This document shows positions 1-7,420 of a stretch of DNA of 43,369 nt, in pieces. The notes beneath the pieces are model-generated. The model was not told the origin of the DNA. It was given only the letters and a program-made list of their open reading frames with translations, and did no database searches. Each line of letters opens with the position of its first letter. Positions within the stretch are counted from its first letter, which is position 1. The stretch comes from Sulfuricurvum sp. (GTDB taxonomy: Bacteria > Campylobacterota > Campylobacteria > Campylobacterales > Sulfurimonadaceae), in the NCBI GenBank assembly GCA_030696775.1, contig JAUYRN010000013.1, positions 1 through 43,369 on the forward strand, given 5' to 3'. The translations under genes and the position numbers were made by a program.

Positions 1-141
1 CTTGAATGAATTTAGAGAATTGAATGCCGTAACTTTGCTCGTTGTGTGAAGGCGTTTGAAACACAAACAACGAAACTAAGCATGTAGACGCCTTTACAAT
101 CTTGGTTTAGGACTCCGGTTCAATCCCGGACGCCTCCACCA
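1..141 (+). ncRNA. ssrA: tmRNA, 3' part (5' end lies outside the window)
   Basis: This is the 3' part of transfer-messenger RNA, which rescues stalled ribosomes by acting first as tRNA-Ala and then as mRNA for a degradation tag. The run AAGCATGTAG at 90-99 is the highly conserved tmRNA core segment. It is followed by a T-arm whose 5 bp stem is closed by GGTTCAATCCC, and by an acceptor strand ending in ACCA at 138-141. The first ~90 bases should be the pseudoknot region, and the tag reading frame lies upstream of the window. The 3' terminus also serves as the attachment site of the island that follows (see repeats at 128-141 and 3601-3614). Confidence 0.88.
128..141 (+). repeat. attL-like core: tmRNA 3' terminus
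   Basis: The 14 bases GGACGCCTCCACCA form the end of the tmRNA acceptor stem. They recur exactly at 3601-3614. After one mismatched base (T against C), both copies continue with AACTT. A tmRNA 3' end duplicated on the far side of a gene cargo is the classic footprint of tyrosine-recombinase integration. The gene stays intact at this end. Confidence 0.75.
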
Positions 142-164
142 TAACTTTCACATCCAATCCATGA

Positions 165-170
165 TATAAT
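165..170 (+). promoter_or_regulatory. -10 box for the toxin-antitoxin pair
   Basis: TATAAT lies 34 bases before the antitoxin ATG at 204, just outside the tmRNA end. There is no convincing -35 hexamer, which is usual for sigma70 promoters in Campylobacterota. A GGGGAC ribosome-binding stretch precedes the ATG. Confidence 0.5.
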
Positions 171-203
171 TTTCTGATAATACACAATACAAAAGGGGAC
201 GTT

Positions 204-434
204 ATGACAATAACAATCACCGTTAATGATAGTATTGCTGATAAAGTAATGACGTTTTTAAATACATTTCCTAAAGAAGCAGTAAAGATTGAACCGTCAC
301 GCCCATGGTATGCCGATGAGGTTAAAAGCCGTATCGAAGAGTACAAAAGCGGAGTTATGGAAGTAACTCCATTGCATGAGGGGATGGAAGAGATAGAAGA
401 ATATTTGCGAGAGATAAATTCTATTGCAAGTTAA
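204..434 (+). CDS. antitoxin of a ParE/RelE-type toxin-antitoxin pair
   Basis: A 76-residue acidic protein encoded directly before, and overlapping by 11 bases, a RelE/ParE-superfamily toxin gene. That arrangement is the main support for the antitoxin call. The N-terminal strand (ITITVND) and the following helices fit a small dimeric antitoxin with an N-terminal DNA-binding or dimerisation part. The acidic C-terminal half (residues 40-70, rich in Glu) would wrap the toxin. I do not recognise the exact antitoxin family. Such antitoxins usually repress their own promoter, and the short leader with a TATAAT box at 165-170 fits this. It is the first gene of the island inserted at tmRNA. Confidence 0.75.
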   Translation: MTITITVNDSIADKVMTFLNTFPKEAVKIEPSRPWYADEVKSRIEEYKSGVMEVTPLHEGMEEIEEYLREINSIAS

Positions 435-711
435 AAAATCTAATCGCTTTAAAAGTGAAATCAAACAGATCGTAAAATTTATAGGTGAGTCGAATCCGAA
501 AAATGCTGAACGATTCTACTATGCTCTTATGGATCATTTGGACAGCTTGGTAGATCATCCCCGAAAAGGAAGAACTACCGAAGAGGGTGGACGCGAACTC
601 ATCTACAAAGGTTACACAATCCCTTATCTCATCGACGGTGACGATATAGTTATTATGGGAATTTTTAATCAGAATGAGTGGAGTAGAGAAACAAGTCGCC
701 AATTAAAGTAA
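424..711 (+). CDS. RelE/ParE-superfamily toxin
   Basis: A 95-residue basic protein of the RelE/ParE fold. RelE members cleave mRNA on the ribosome and ParE members poison DNA gyrase. The sequence alone does not decide which this is. Visible family traits are the N-terminal helical part (FKSEIKQIVKFI), the central HPRKGR turn, and the C-terminal beta-sheet with RELIYKGYTIPYLIDGDDIVIMG, typical of ParE-like proteins. The start is a TTG at 424 overlapping the antitoxin stop, so translation is probably coupled. The absence of the classical RelE catalytic set makes ParE-like slightly more likely. Confidence 0.8.
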   Translation: MQVKKSNRFKSEIKQIVKFIGESNPKNAERFYYALMDHLDSLVDHPRKGRTTEEGGRELIYKGYTIPYLIDGDDIVIMGIFNQNEWSRETSRQLK

Positions 712-759
712 ATAGTTAACTACTATTCACTTATTCTGAAAATAGCTCAAAGGATTATA

Positions 760-1605
760 TTGAACAAATTTTTTATTGGCATTATTAGTTTTGCTGTATT
801 GGCTATATTAATAGTCTTTTCTTTGTATGTTTGGGAATTTCACTATCATGATGTATTACCTTATCAATTGAATTTAGACAAGAATACTTCCAAATGGGGA
901 GAATTTGGAGATTATAGTGGTGGAGTCCTAAATCCAATATTTGCTTTTTTAGGATTAATCGCACTTTTGTATACACTTAAACAAAATGAAAAAGCTTTGG
1001 ATTTGTCAGCAACAGAACTTCAATTATCAAGAAGTGAATTAAGTAGGTCTACTGATGTATTAATTGCACAAAAAAAAGTTTTAGATGTACAAACATTTGA
1101 ACAGACATATTTTAATCTTATTAAATTGTTTAATGCAAATATAGAAGGTTATGAGTCATCTGCACATAAAGGAAGGAAATATATTACATTAGTAGAAAAG
1201 AATCTTGTAAATAGCTATCTTCAACTTGAAAGTGGTAAGGTAGTTTACATGAATGATCATGAGACTTATGATAAACGATATAACGAATTTTTATTAAAAC
1301 TATCCGTTGACTTTGAAACATATTTCCGTATTATGACTAATATTTTGGAATTTATAGATAATTCAAATATTGAAAATCAAGACATATATTTAAATATCTT
1401 TATCGCTCAATTGTCAGATTCCGAACTTTATATGATTTTCTTTTATTCGATTAGTAAAAATAAATCCAACTTTTTACATATAATTAAAAAGTATAATATA
1501 TTGAAGAATCTTAAAAAAGAATCTATAAATTATTATCAATTATTATGGGAAGAATGGTATTTAAAAGAAAACTTTCATGTTACGTATAATGATATAGAGT
1601 TTTAG
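760..1605 (+). CDS. putative phage abortive-infection protein (PutAbiC family)
   Basis: A 281-residue protein with one N-terminal membrane helix (about residues 4-25), then the segment WGEFGDYSGGVLNPIFAFLGLIALLYTLKQN, part of which is a second hydrophobic helix. Next comes a coiled-coil stretch (residues 75-115) and a helical C-terminal domain with YFRIMTNILEFID and the run AQLSDSELYMIFFY. The G-D-x-x-G-G-x-L-N-P start and the QLS-x-x-E-L tail are what I know from the PutAbiC group of predicted abortive-infection proteins. Its mode of action is unknown. Translation starts at a TTG preceded by AAAGGA. The gene is clearly more AT-rich than the surrounding chromosome, consistent with acquisition. 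It lies between a toxin-antitoxin pair and an AbiE pair, which supports a defence role. Confidence 0.65.
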   Translation: MNKFFIGIISFAVLAILIVFSLYVWEFHYHDVLPYQLNLDKNTSKWGEFGDYSGGVLNPIFAFLGLIALLYTLKQNEKALDLSATELQLSRSELSRSTDVLIAQKKVLDVQTFEQTYFNLIKLFNANIEGYESSAHKGRKYITLVEKNLVNSYLQLESGKVVYMNDHETYDKRYNEFLLKLSVDFETYFRIMTNILEFIDNSNIENQDIYLNIFIAQLSDSELYMIFFYSISKNKSNFLHIIKKYNILKNLKKESINYYQLLWEEWYLKENFHVTYNDIEF

Positions 1606-1725
1606 AAATGAAAGAAGACAGGTATTCAGACTTCAGGTAAAAGGAGAGAGGCTAGAATGCCACTTACTTAAGGAAAAAAGAGTCTAAAAAGCCTAATATA
1701 TTTACTTGTTTATGTAAATCTATTT

Positions 1726-1775
1726 GGAAGTGAGGCTTTAGCCTCGCCATAGTGCGGGACTGAAGTCCCACTTCC
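1726..1775. repeat. REPIN-like double palindrome
   Basis: The element starts GGAAGTG and ends CACTTCC, so its outer ends are inverted repeats. Inside are two hairpins: GAGGC-TTTA-GCCTC and GGGACT-GA-AGTCCC. The right half (GCGGGACT..AAGTCCCAC) is nearly identical to the repeats flanking the REP-associated transposase at 26258-26314 and 26875-26896. It was probably mobilised by that transposase or a relative. Confidence 0.7.
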
Positions 1776-1802
1776 GATGTAAATTTCATTTGTTTTAGTC
1801 TT

Positions 1803-1824
1803 GAAAATAGGGGTCAGGTATTCA
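1803..1824 (+). repeat. 22-base repeat, inverted copy at 3686-3707
   Basis: The segment contains GGGGTCAGGTATT. Its reverse complement occurs at 3686-3707 with 3 mismatches in 22 bases by hand alignment. The two copies enclose the abiE pair and the right attachment-site copy. They could be ends of a decayed element. Confidence 0.45.
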
Positions 1825-1881
1825 GTCTTCACTTAAAAGCAAAACATAGAAAAATTTAATCGAAGGAAAAGCTTTTATTTA

Positions 1882-1909
1882 TCTAGAAAAGCGTATAGTT
1901 TTTTCTAGA
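1882..1909 (+). promoter_or_regulatory. palindromic operator overlapping the abiE promoter
   Basis: TCTAGAAAA (1882-1890) and TTTTCTAGA (1901-1909) form a perfect 9-base inverted repeat with a 10-base spacer containing TATAGT, a plausible -10 box. It ends 20 bases before the abiEi start. AbiEi-type antitoxins are known to repress their own operon by binding inverted repeats in the promoter, so this is a good candidate for that site. As RNA it could also fold as a hairpin. Confidence 0.55.
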
Positions 1910-1929
1910 AATAATTTTTGGGATAACCT

Positions 1930-2541
1930 ATGAAAAATATCGTTGAAAATGGATTTTTCTTTATAGCTGGACATGGTAGGGGGTGGAGCTTTTCATCAAG
2001 AGATTTGATGCAAAAATTTACTCGCCAACAAGCTGATAATCTCCTCTCTGATCTAAGTGCTCAGGGAAAAATCCGCCGGATCGCTCATGGTATGTATGAC
2101 TATCCGAAATACAGTAATTTTTTAGGCAAAGAACTTAGCCCCGATATCGATCAAGTCGCACGAGCCTATGCCCGTAAGTTTAACTGGCGTATAGAGATTT
2201 CCGGTGATAGTGCGCTAAATTATTTCGGTCTCTCGACTCAGGTGCCGGGAACGTATATTTATCTCAGTGATGGAGCAAGTAAAAGCTACGATATTATGGG
2301 GACAATCCTAAAGTTTAAAAAATCCCAACTCAAGAATATTGGTTTCAAATATAGTGAAAGTTCATTGATCGTTCAAGCTCTTAATGCTCTAGGGAAAGAG
2401 CATATAACGGATAACGTCATCAAAAAGATTCGTGAGCAGATTGACCCTAAAAAATACGAGAAGATTCTCAAAGATACGCAAAGTTCAACGGTGTGGATTT
2501 ATGAGAGTATTAAAGTTATCTGTCAGAAGGACAATGTATGA
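1930..2541 (+). CDS. abiEi: AbiEi-like antitoxin / transcriptional repressor
   Basis: A 203-residue protein with an N-terminal winged-helix-like part (about residues 15-60, containing FSSRDLMQKFTRQQADNLLSDLSAQGKIRRIAHGMY). A DUF6088-type body follows (IEISGDSALNYFGLSTQVP and an all-beta stretch). It is the antitoxin half of a type IV toxin-antitoxin system in which the antitoxin counters the effect of a nucleotidyltransferase toxin and represses the operon. The gene overlaps the downstream abiEii by four bases (ATGA), and a palindrome lies just upstream of its start. The HGMYDYPK segment is typical of the AbiEi/DUF6088 winged-helix wing. It lies inside the tmRNA-associated island. Confidence 0.8.
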   Translation: MKNIVENGFFFIAGHGRGWSFSSRDLMQKFTRQQADNLLSDLSAQGKIRRIAHGMYDYPKYSNFLGKELSPDIDQVARAYARKFNWRIEISGDSALNYFGLSTQVPGTYIYLSDGASKSYDIMGTILKFKKSQLKNIGFKYSESSLIVQALNALGKEHITDNVIKKIREQIDPKKYEKILKDTQSSTVWIYESIKVICQKDNV

Positions 2542-3518
2542 ATAAGATTGCCTTGTTACCAACGCAAAGACGTAATGAGCTATTTCGTGAAACCGCCCGG
2601 ATGATGCACACAACCGAAGCAATCGTCGAAAAAGATTTTTGGGTGGTTTGGACTTTGGATAAGATTTTTGCCGATGCACACCTCGGTAAACTTTTAAAGT
2701 TCAAAGGGGGTACGAGTCTTTCGAAGGTGTACGATCTGATCGGTAGATTTTCCGAAGATATCGATCTCATCCTAGACTGGCGGGAAGTGATCTCAGATGA
2801 TCCCTATAAAGAGCGATCAAAAAATAAGCAAAATGAGTTTAACGACAATACGAATGAAACGGCACATATTTACATCCGTGAAGAGTTACTTCCTTCTATC
2901 TCACAATTGTTAGCTCCAATATGTGCCTGTACTATCGATGTAGACGATCCGCACTCTATTAATATTACATATCCGTCGGCATTTAAAGACATCTATCTAC
3001 GTCCTCAAATTTTGCTAGAAATCGGACCATTGGCATCATGGACTCCTTCGGATGTTTTTGAAATCAGTTCATTTGCCGCACAAAAATTCTCTGAAGTTTT
3101 TGAACAACCTGCTTGCCGTGTCGATACAATTTTAGCGGAACGGACATTTTGGGAAAAAGCAACTATTTTACACCAAGAAGCCAACCGAACGGCAGACAAA
3201 CCCTTACCATCTAGACATGCAAGACATTACTATGATCTAGCGATGATGGCAAGAAGCGGTGTGAAAGAGAAAGCATTTGCACGTTTGGATTTACTCGAAG
3301 CGGTTGTACAATTTAAACAGCGTTTTTATCCCTCAGCATGGGCAAATTATGAAGAGGCAAAAGTTGGAACACTCAAATTGCTCCCACCGGAATTTCGTTA
3401 TGCCGAACTTCGCAAAGACTATACAGCTATGCAGAACATGATTTTCGAAAAACATCTCTCTTTTGAAGAGATTTTTGAGACGTTAGAAGCATTGGAATAT
3501 GAGATCAATAATCTATGA
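2538..3518 (+). CDS. abiEii: AbiEii nucleotidyltransferase toxin
   Basis: A 326-residue protein of the AbiEii/AbiGii DNA polymerase beta-like nucleotidyltransferase family. The catalytic signature is visible: FKGGTSLSKVYDLIGRFSEDIDL, with GGTSLSK at residues 57-63 and the metal-binding acidic pair around Asp74 and Asp76. Further downstream are the family's FWEKATILHQEA segment and RHYYDL, in the C-terminal helical half. AbiEii proteins are growth-inhibiting toxins that modify RNA (tRNA in characterised relatives) with nucleotides and give abortive infection against phages. The length and all recognisable motifs are intact, so the system could be functional. It overlaps abiEi by ATGA. Confidence 0.88.
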   Translation: MNKIALLPTQRRNELFRETARMMHTTEAIVEKDFWVVWTLDKIFADAHLGKLLKFKGGTSLSKVYDLIGRFSEDIDLILDWREVISDDPYKERSKNKQNEFNDNTNETAHIYIREELLPSISQLLAPICACTIDVDDPHSINITYPSAFKDIYLRPQILLEIGPLASWTPSDVFEISSFAAQKFSEVFEQPACRVDTILAERTFWEKATILHQEANRTADKPLPSRHARHYYDLAMMARSGVKEKAFARLDLLEAVVQFKQRFYPSAWANYEEAKVGTLKLLPPEFRYAELRKDYTAMQNMIFEKHLSFEEIFETLEALEYEINNL

Positions 3519-3600
3519 AAATGATATTAATGTACTTAATAATGTACTTATTTAATTAATAGGTCTTATTAAGCACTTAAAATGTGGTATGTTTGATAGA

Positions 3601-3614
3601 GGACGCCTCCACCA
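3601..3614 (+). repeat. attR-like core: second copy of the tmRNA 3' terminus
   Basis: An exact copy of the last 14 bases of tmRNA (128-141), again followed after one base by AACTT. There is no T-arm or other tRNA-like structure in front of it, so it is a remnant and not a gene. It marks the right border of the island. The stretch 3519-3796 around it has no reading frame of interest. It contains a tandem TAATGTACTTA pair at about 3530-3551. Confidence 0.75.
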
Positions 3615-3685
3615 CAACTTCAAATGATTTTCCTCGCTATAAAAAGAAAACTATCACATCCACCATTCAACAATCAAGTAAAAAT

Positions 3686-3707
3686 TTAATACCTGACTCC
3701 TATTCTC
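3686..3707 (-). repeat. inverted copy of the 1803-1824 repeat
   Basis: On the minus strand this reads with GAGTCAGGTATT at its centre, matching 1803-1824 with 3 mismatches in 22. It lies about 70 bases outside the right attachment-site copy. The repeat pair is therefore not bounded by the island, and may predate or postdate it. Confidence 0.45.
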
Positions 3708-3752
3708 TAAAATGTGTTTTACATTACATATTAAAATGAAATAGCAAACATG

Positions 3753-3758
3753 TATAAT
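3753..3758 (+). promoter_or_regulatory. -10 box for the diguanylate cyclase gene
   Basis: TATAAT preceded directly by TG (TGTATAAT), 38 bases before the ATG at 3797. The same TGTATAAT form recurs before the chemoreceptor gene (5146) and before the biosynthetic locus (7055). Confidence 0.5.
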
Positions 3759-3796
3759 ATTCAAATAAAAACAAATCAAGATGGCGTGGTAAAAAA

Positions 3797-5080
3797 ATGA
3801 ATACAGATACATTATCATTTCCAAAAATAGAAATTGATCAAATCGTAAGTTCTTCTAATTTAGGCGGGAGCCAATTTATCAATTACATGATCAGTCATAT
3901 CAGCAATCTAATTTTTGTAGCGGATCGTAATAATCGTTTGGTTTATGTTAATGATGCAGTTATTAAAAAATATCAATACACAAGAGAAGAACTGCTCAAT
4001 ATGAGTATTAGTGATATTGATATCCATTTTGACGTATCGGTACTGGATGATGCCTATTGGCAAGAATTTGCTCACAAAAAAGTAGTCCAGATCCATAGCA
4101 TTCATAAAGCTAAAGATTGGAGTTTATACCCCGTTTTAATTAACTCTCATTATCTGGAATATGAAGGACATGCTTATAATTTTGGTATTGTTGAAGATCA
4201 AAGCTATATTCAGCAGCTTATCAATACACAAGAGGATTTTGTTGTTTTGACAGATGGGACTAAGCTTGTTATGGCAAATTCTAAAATGCTTAATTTCTTT
4301 GGGTATAAAGATTTTATAACTTTTATAAGTGAGCATAAGTGTATTTGTGAGTTCTTTCTTGAAGAAGACGGTTATATTCATAATGAACCGACATGGGTAA
4401 CGCAAGTAGCATCATCACGCCATGCAAATGCAAAGGTAAAAATACAAAATCCACGCACAAATGAAGAGCATGTTTTTTTAGTGAGAGCGTCAGCGTTTGA
4501 AAATTATAGATTTGTCGTGACATTTACAGATATCACTTATGAAGAGAAGTACAAAACTGCATTGGAACATTTAGCGATTACGGATGCTATGACGCAGTTG
4601 TTCAATCGAGGCTATTTTAATAAAATTATGCCAAGAGAGATCAATCGTGCAAAACGCAACAAGTCACAAATCGCATTCATAATGATTGATGTTGATTTTT
4701 TCAAACTGTACAATGATACGTATGGGCATCAAAATGGAGATGAAGTTTTAGTGTCAGTAGCAAGTACAATTCAAAAATATTTTAATCGTGCAAGCGATTT
4801 TTGCTTTCGTTTAGGCGGAGAAGAATTTGGTATTATTTGTGCCGTAGATTCGATTGATGATGTTTATCAACAAACTGAAGAACTTCGTATCGCTATTGAG
4901 GATTTACATATAGAACATGAGCAAAACAGTGCTTCAAACTATGTCACGGTATCGATAGGAATCTCGATATGCGGCGGCTTAGGTTCACTGGAAACATTGT
5001 ATTCAGAAACAGATGCAGAACTTTATAGAGCAAAAGGATCTGGACGTAATAAAGTTTGTATGGCTTTAAAGGTAGTTTAG
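3797..5080 (+). CDS. PAS-GGDEF diguanylate cyclase
   Basis: A 427-residue soluble protein that should make cyclic di-GMP from two GTP. The N-terminal PAS domain runs from about residue 28 to 130 (LIFVADRNNRLVYVND, then REELLNMSISDID). A second, weaker PAS-like domain follows (about 140-245, FVVLTDGTKLVMANSKMLNFFGY). The GGDEF domain covers about 260-425: it opens with DAMTQLFNRGYFN, has the active-site GGEEF at 340-344, and the inhibitory-site RASD at 331-334, five residues before it. All key residues are present, so both cyclase activity and product inhibition are expected. There is no membrane segment, so sensing is cytoplasmic and the PAS ligand is unknown. It is a single-gene transcription unit with its own promoter and a terminator candidate at 5101-5124. 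Confidence 0.93.
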   Translation: MNTDTLSFPKIEIDQIVSSSNLGGSQFINYMISHISNLIFVADRNNRLVYVNDAVIKKYQYTREELLNMSISDIDIHFDVSVLDDAYWQEFAHKKVVQIHSIHKAKDWSLYPVLINSHYLEYEGHAYNFGIVEDQSYIQQLINTQEDFVVLTDGTKLVMANSKMLNFFGYKDFITFISEHKCICEFFLEEDGYIHNEPTWVTQVASSRHANAKVKIQNPRTNEEHVFLVRASAFENYRFVVTFTDITYEEKYKTALEHLAITDAMTQLFNRGYFNKIMPREINRAKRNKSQIAFIMIDVDFFKLYNDTYGHQNGDEVLVSVASTIQKYFNRASDFCFRLGGEEFGIICAVDSIDDVYQQTEELRIAIEDLHIEHEQNSASNYVTVSIGISICGGLGSLETLYSETDAELYRAKGSGRNKVCMALKVV

Positions 5081-5100
5081 TGTCTTCAAATCGTCGTAAG

Positions 5101-5124
5101 AAAAGGCAATTGCTTGCGGCTTTT
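5101..5124 (+). terminator. hairpin-T terminator candidate after the GGDEF gene
   Basis: AAAAG and GCAA pair with TTGC and CTTTT around a four-base loop, leaving a two-base GG bulge on the 3' arm. The 3' arm ends in TTTT. It is modest in stability but well placed, 20 bases past the stop codon. Confidence 0.4.
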
Positions 5125-5145
5125 AAATAACTTTACTGTATATTG

Positions 5146-5151
5146 TATAAT
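5146..5151 (+). promoter_or_regulatory. -10 box for the chemoreceptor gene
   Basis: TGTATAAT with no clear -35 hexamer, 56 bases before the ATG at 5207. The start is preceded by an AGGGA ribosome-binding site. Confidence 0.45.
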
Positions 5152-5206
5152 CGGCATTAGTTATTTTAGGCTTTGCTATTTCAATATTGAACTTTAGGGA
5201 ATAAGT

Positions 5207-6895
5207 ATGTTAAGTAACATGAATGTAAGATCAAAACTTTTAATGCTTTTAGGCATTATGCTCGCGGGGCTATTATTAATTGGCGCTATTGGTGTTAAAA
5301 CGGCAAATTCGATTGCTGATGCCGATGCATCTCTGTATAAAAAAAATTCAGTAGGTATTTCAACGGTTAGCAAATTTCTTTCTGATTTCAAAGATGTTAG
5401 AATCAGTTATTATCAAATGAAGCTTGGAAGTATGTCCTTCTCTGATTATAAAGCTAAAGCCAATGTTTTTTTTACAGAAAACTTTCAAAATTTTAATCAA
5501 AAACGTGAAAATATATACGTAGATTCTAAAGATAAAAATAATCATGATGATTTGAAAAAATTAATAGCGAATTATAAAGAAGCGTATGAAACTTTTATTC
5601 ATCTTTCTGATTCAGGTGCAAGTGCAGAACAAATCGACAGTCACCTAAAAAATGTATTTGCTCCTGCAGGAAAAGCTGTTGGTGACAAGATAATCATTAT
5701 TATTGATGATCTTAATGCTAAATCAAAAATCTCTTCTGAAACTAATGCTGAAATAGCTTCGACGGGTAATATGGAAATTATTATTACTGCTATGATCGCA
5801 TTGATTTTAAGCCTTTATATTGGATTTCTTATTATAAATGAGATCACAAAGTCTGTCTCTAGTATTCAAAATGGGCTTATTACGTTTTTCCATTTTTTAA
5901 ATAGAGAAACGTCTAAAACTGAAAGAATTAATCTCGAATCAAATGATGAATTTGGTCAAATGGCAAAAGTAATTAATGAAAATATTATAAAAATCGAGGC
6001 TGAAGTATCTGCTGATAATCGATTGGTTGCAGAAGCAAAACACACAATATCGCGAGTACAGCATGGATGGTATTCGGAGTACATTGAAGCGACTACGACT
6101 AATCCTTCCCTCGAAGAGTTTAAAAATGGTGTGAATGCTATGATCCGTGCAACCAAAGAACACTTTGTTGCTATGAATGTTATTTTGGAACAGTATGCTT
6201 CACATGATTATACGAAAGAACTTGCTCTTAGCAATATCGAGAAAGGGGGAGTATTTGAAATTCTCATACATGATATTAACACGTTGCGTCATTCCATTAT
6301 CACGATGCTTGGATCTTCCCAGACGAATGCTCAATCCTTACTGGAGAGAACAAATACGCTTAAGCAAGGGATGGAGCACTTAAGCAGTGCATCGATGCAG
6401 CAAGTGGCAAGCATCGAAGAGACTGCAGCTGCAATGGAACATATTACCGCTGCAATCAACGATACCTCAGAGCAAACTCAAAGAGTAGGAGAACAGTCCA
6501 GTCAGATCAAGGCTGTTATCGGCATTATCAGCGATATCGCTGATCAAACCAATCTCTTGGCCCTCAATGCTGCTATTGAAGCTGCTCGTGCTGGTGAACA
6601 TGGCCGCGGTTTTGCCGTGGTTGCTGATGAAGTACGGAAGCTTGCGGAAAGAACACAAAAAAGCTTGGCTGAGATCAATGCAAGTGTCGGCTTGCTCACT
6701 CAAAGTATTATGGACATAGGCTCGTCTATCAGCGAACAAGCATCAGGAATTACTCAAGTCAATATTGCAATTACCCAAATTGATAAAGCTACGCAATATA
6801 ACGCTAATGTTGCGGAAACGATTGATACGACGGCTAAAGAAGTTGAAATAATGTCACAGGATATGCTTAATGAGGTACGAAAAAATAGGTTTTAA
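5207..6895 (+). CDS. methyl-accepting chemotaxis protein
   Basis: A 562-residue membrane chemoreceptor that controls CheA kinase. TM1 is at about residues 11-30. A periplasmic region of about 160 residues follows, helical and Lys/Asp-rich, compatible with a four-helix-bundle sensor. TM2 is at about 190-210, then HAMP-like and coiled-coil linkers. The cytoplasmic signalling tip is unmistakable at about 444-487 ([33 protein letters not shown]). The C-terminus ends soon after the returning helix (NEVRKNRF), and there is no CheR-tethering pentapeptide. The ligand cannot be told. The gene is monocistronic and next to a diguanylate cyclase, so both may link environment to motility, but no direct connection is visible. 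Confidence 0.94.
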   Translation: MLSNMNVRSKLLMLLGIMLAGLLLIGAIGVKTANSIADADASLYKKNSVGISTVSKFLSDFKDVRISYYQMKLGSMSFSDYKAKANVFFTENFQNFNQKRENIYVDSKDKNNHDDLKKLIANYKEAYETFIHLSDSGASAEQIDSHLKNVFAPAGKAVGDKIIIIIDDLNAKSKISSETNAEIASTGNMEIIITAMIALILSLYIGFLIINEITKSVSSIQNGLITFFHFLNRETSKTERINLESNDEFGQMAKVINENIIKIEAEVSADNRLVAEAKHTISRVQHGWYSEYIEATTTNPSLEEFKNGVNAMIRATKEHFVAMNVILEQYASHDYTKELALSNIEKGGVFEILIHDINTLRHSIITMLGSSQTNAQSLLERTNTLKQGMEHLSSASMQQVASIEETAAAMEHITAAINDTSEQTQRVGEQSSQIKAVIGIISDIADQTNLLALNAAIEAARAGEHGRGFAVVADEVRKLAERTQKSLAEINASVGLLTQSIMDIGSSISEQASGITQVNIAITQIDKATQYNANVAETIDTTAKEVEIMSQDMLNEVRKNRF

Positions 6896-6913
6896 TACTC
6901 AGCGTAATGAAAA

Positions 6914-6936
6914 TTTCTATCCTATAAGGATAGAAA
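6914..6936. terminator. 9-bp hairpin after the chemoreceptor gene
   Basis: TTTCTATCC and GGATAGAAA are perfect inverted repeats around a TATAA loop, 18 bases past the stop. The T-tract after the stem is poor on the plus strand, so termination efficiency is uncertain. The rest of 6937-7050 shows nothing recognisable. Confidence 0.45.
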
Positions 6937-7054
6937 AATTATAAAACATCTTATTTATAGCTTCTCGTAAATACCCAACTCTGGAATCATCTTAAACATA
7001 AACAGAAAAAGAAGGATATTCAAGCCTTTTACCTAATATTTTTGGAACCTTTTG

Positions 7055-7060
7055 TATAAT
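7055..7060 (+). promoter_or_regulatory. -10 box at the head of the biosynthetic locus
   Basis: TGTATAAT behind a T-rich stretch, 27 bases before the ATG at 7088. The following genes 7088-13074 are nearly contiguous, so this promoter probably drives that whole block. Confidence 0.5.
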
Positions 7061-7087
7061 TCCATTTAATTAGAATAATGCAGGGTT

Positions 7088-7420
7088 ATGTTTAAAATTA
7101 TGAATATATTTACGCAGCAACTTTATACAATACAATCAAAAGATATTAGCAGCGTTGTCATCGTTTTAGCCGATGAAAATCATCCGATTTTTAAAGCCCA
7201 TTTCGAGGGGAATCCTCTTCTTCCTGCTTTTTTGCATGTTGATATTGCAGCGGAGATCTTTGGCTTTGAGGTTGTAGGGATTACTAGGTCAAAGTTTATG
7301 GAGCCGTTACTGCCCAATGATGAGGTGGTGGTCTCGATAGAGCAACGCCCGGCGGGTGTCAGGATTCGATTTGTACGGGATACGCGCATTGCCAGTGAGA
7401 TAAATCTTGAAATCTTATAG
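7088..7420 (+). CDS. FabA/FabZ-like hot-dog dehydratase (ApeI-like)
   Basis: A 110-residue single hot-dog domain predicted to remove water from 3-hydroxyacyl-ACP intermediates, giving the double bonds of a polyene. The FabA/FabZ active-site helix is visible: HPIFKAHFEGNPLLPAFLHVDIAAE, with catalytic His38 and an acid at the expected place, Asp52. Aspartate there is the FabA pattern, whereas FabZ has Glu. Small dehydratases of this type (ApeI in the Escherichia aryl polyene cluster) are standard in aryl polyene loci. It is the first gene of the operon and overlaps the glycosyltransferase gene by 14 bases. A second hot-dog protein is encoded at 27092-27454. Confidence 0.8.
   Translation: MFKIMNIFTQQLYTIQSKDISSVVIVLADENHPIFKAHFEGNPLLPAFLHVDIAAEIFGFEVVGITRSKFMEPLLPNDEVVVSIEQRPAGVRIRFVRDTRIASEINLEIL

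Larger units (their letters stand above)
1606..1929. other. gene-free stretch of the island with REP-like and inverted repeats
   Basis: No credible reading frame is present. The stretch contains a 50-base double palindrome (1726-1775), a 22-base sequence whose inverted copy lies at 3686-3707, and the palindromic operator candidate before abiEi. A sequence resembling the 1815-1830 segment (GGTATTCAGACTTCA at about 1621) occurs earlier, so the area seems built from small repeated modules. Confidence 0.6.

Noticed and set aside
107..346. Minus-strand frame across the tmRNA end and the antitoxin gene
   Set aside because: It runs antisense to a recognisable RNA gene and antitoxin; its codon pattern and product look like a shadow.
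3530..3551. Tandem TAATGTACTTA as a CRISPR-like or iteron array
   Set aside because: Only two short copies, no spacers and no replication gene nearby.
3601..3620. A second tRNA or tmRNA gene at 3600
   Set aside because: Only the last 14 bases plus a few more match. There is no T-arm or core, so it is an attachment-site remnant.
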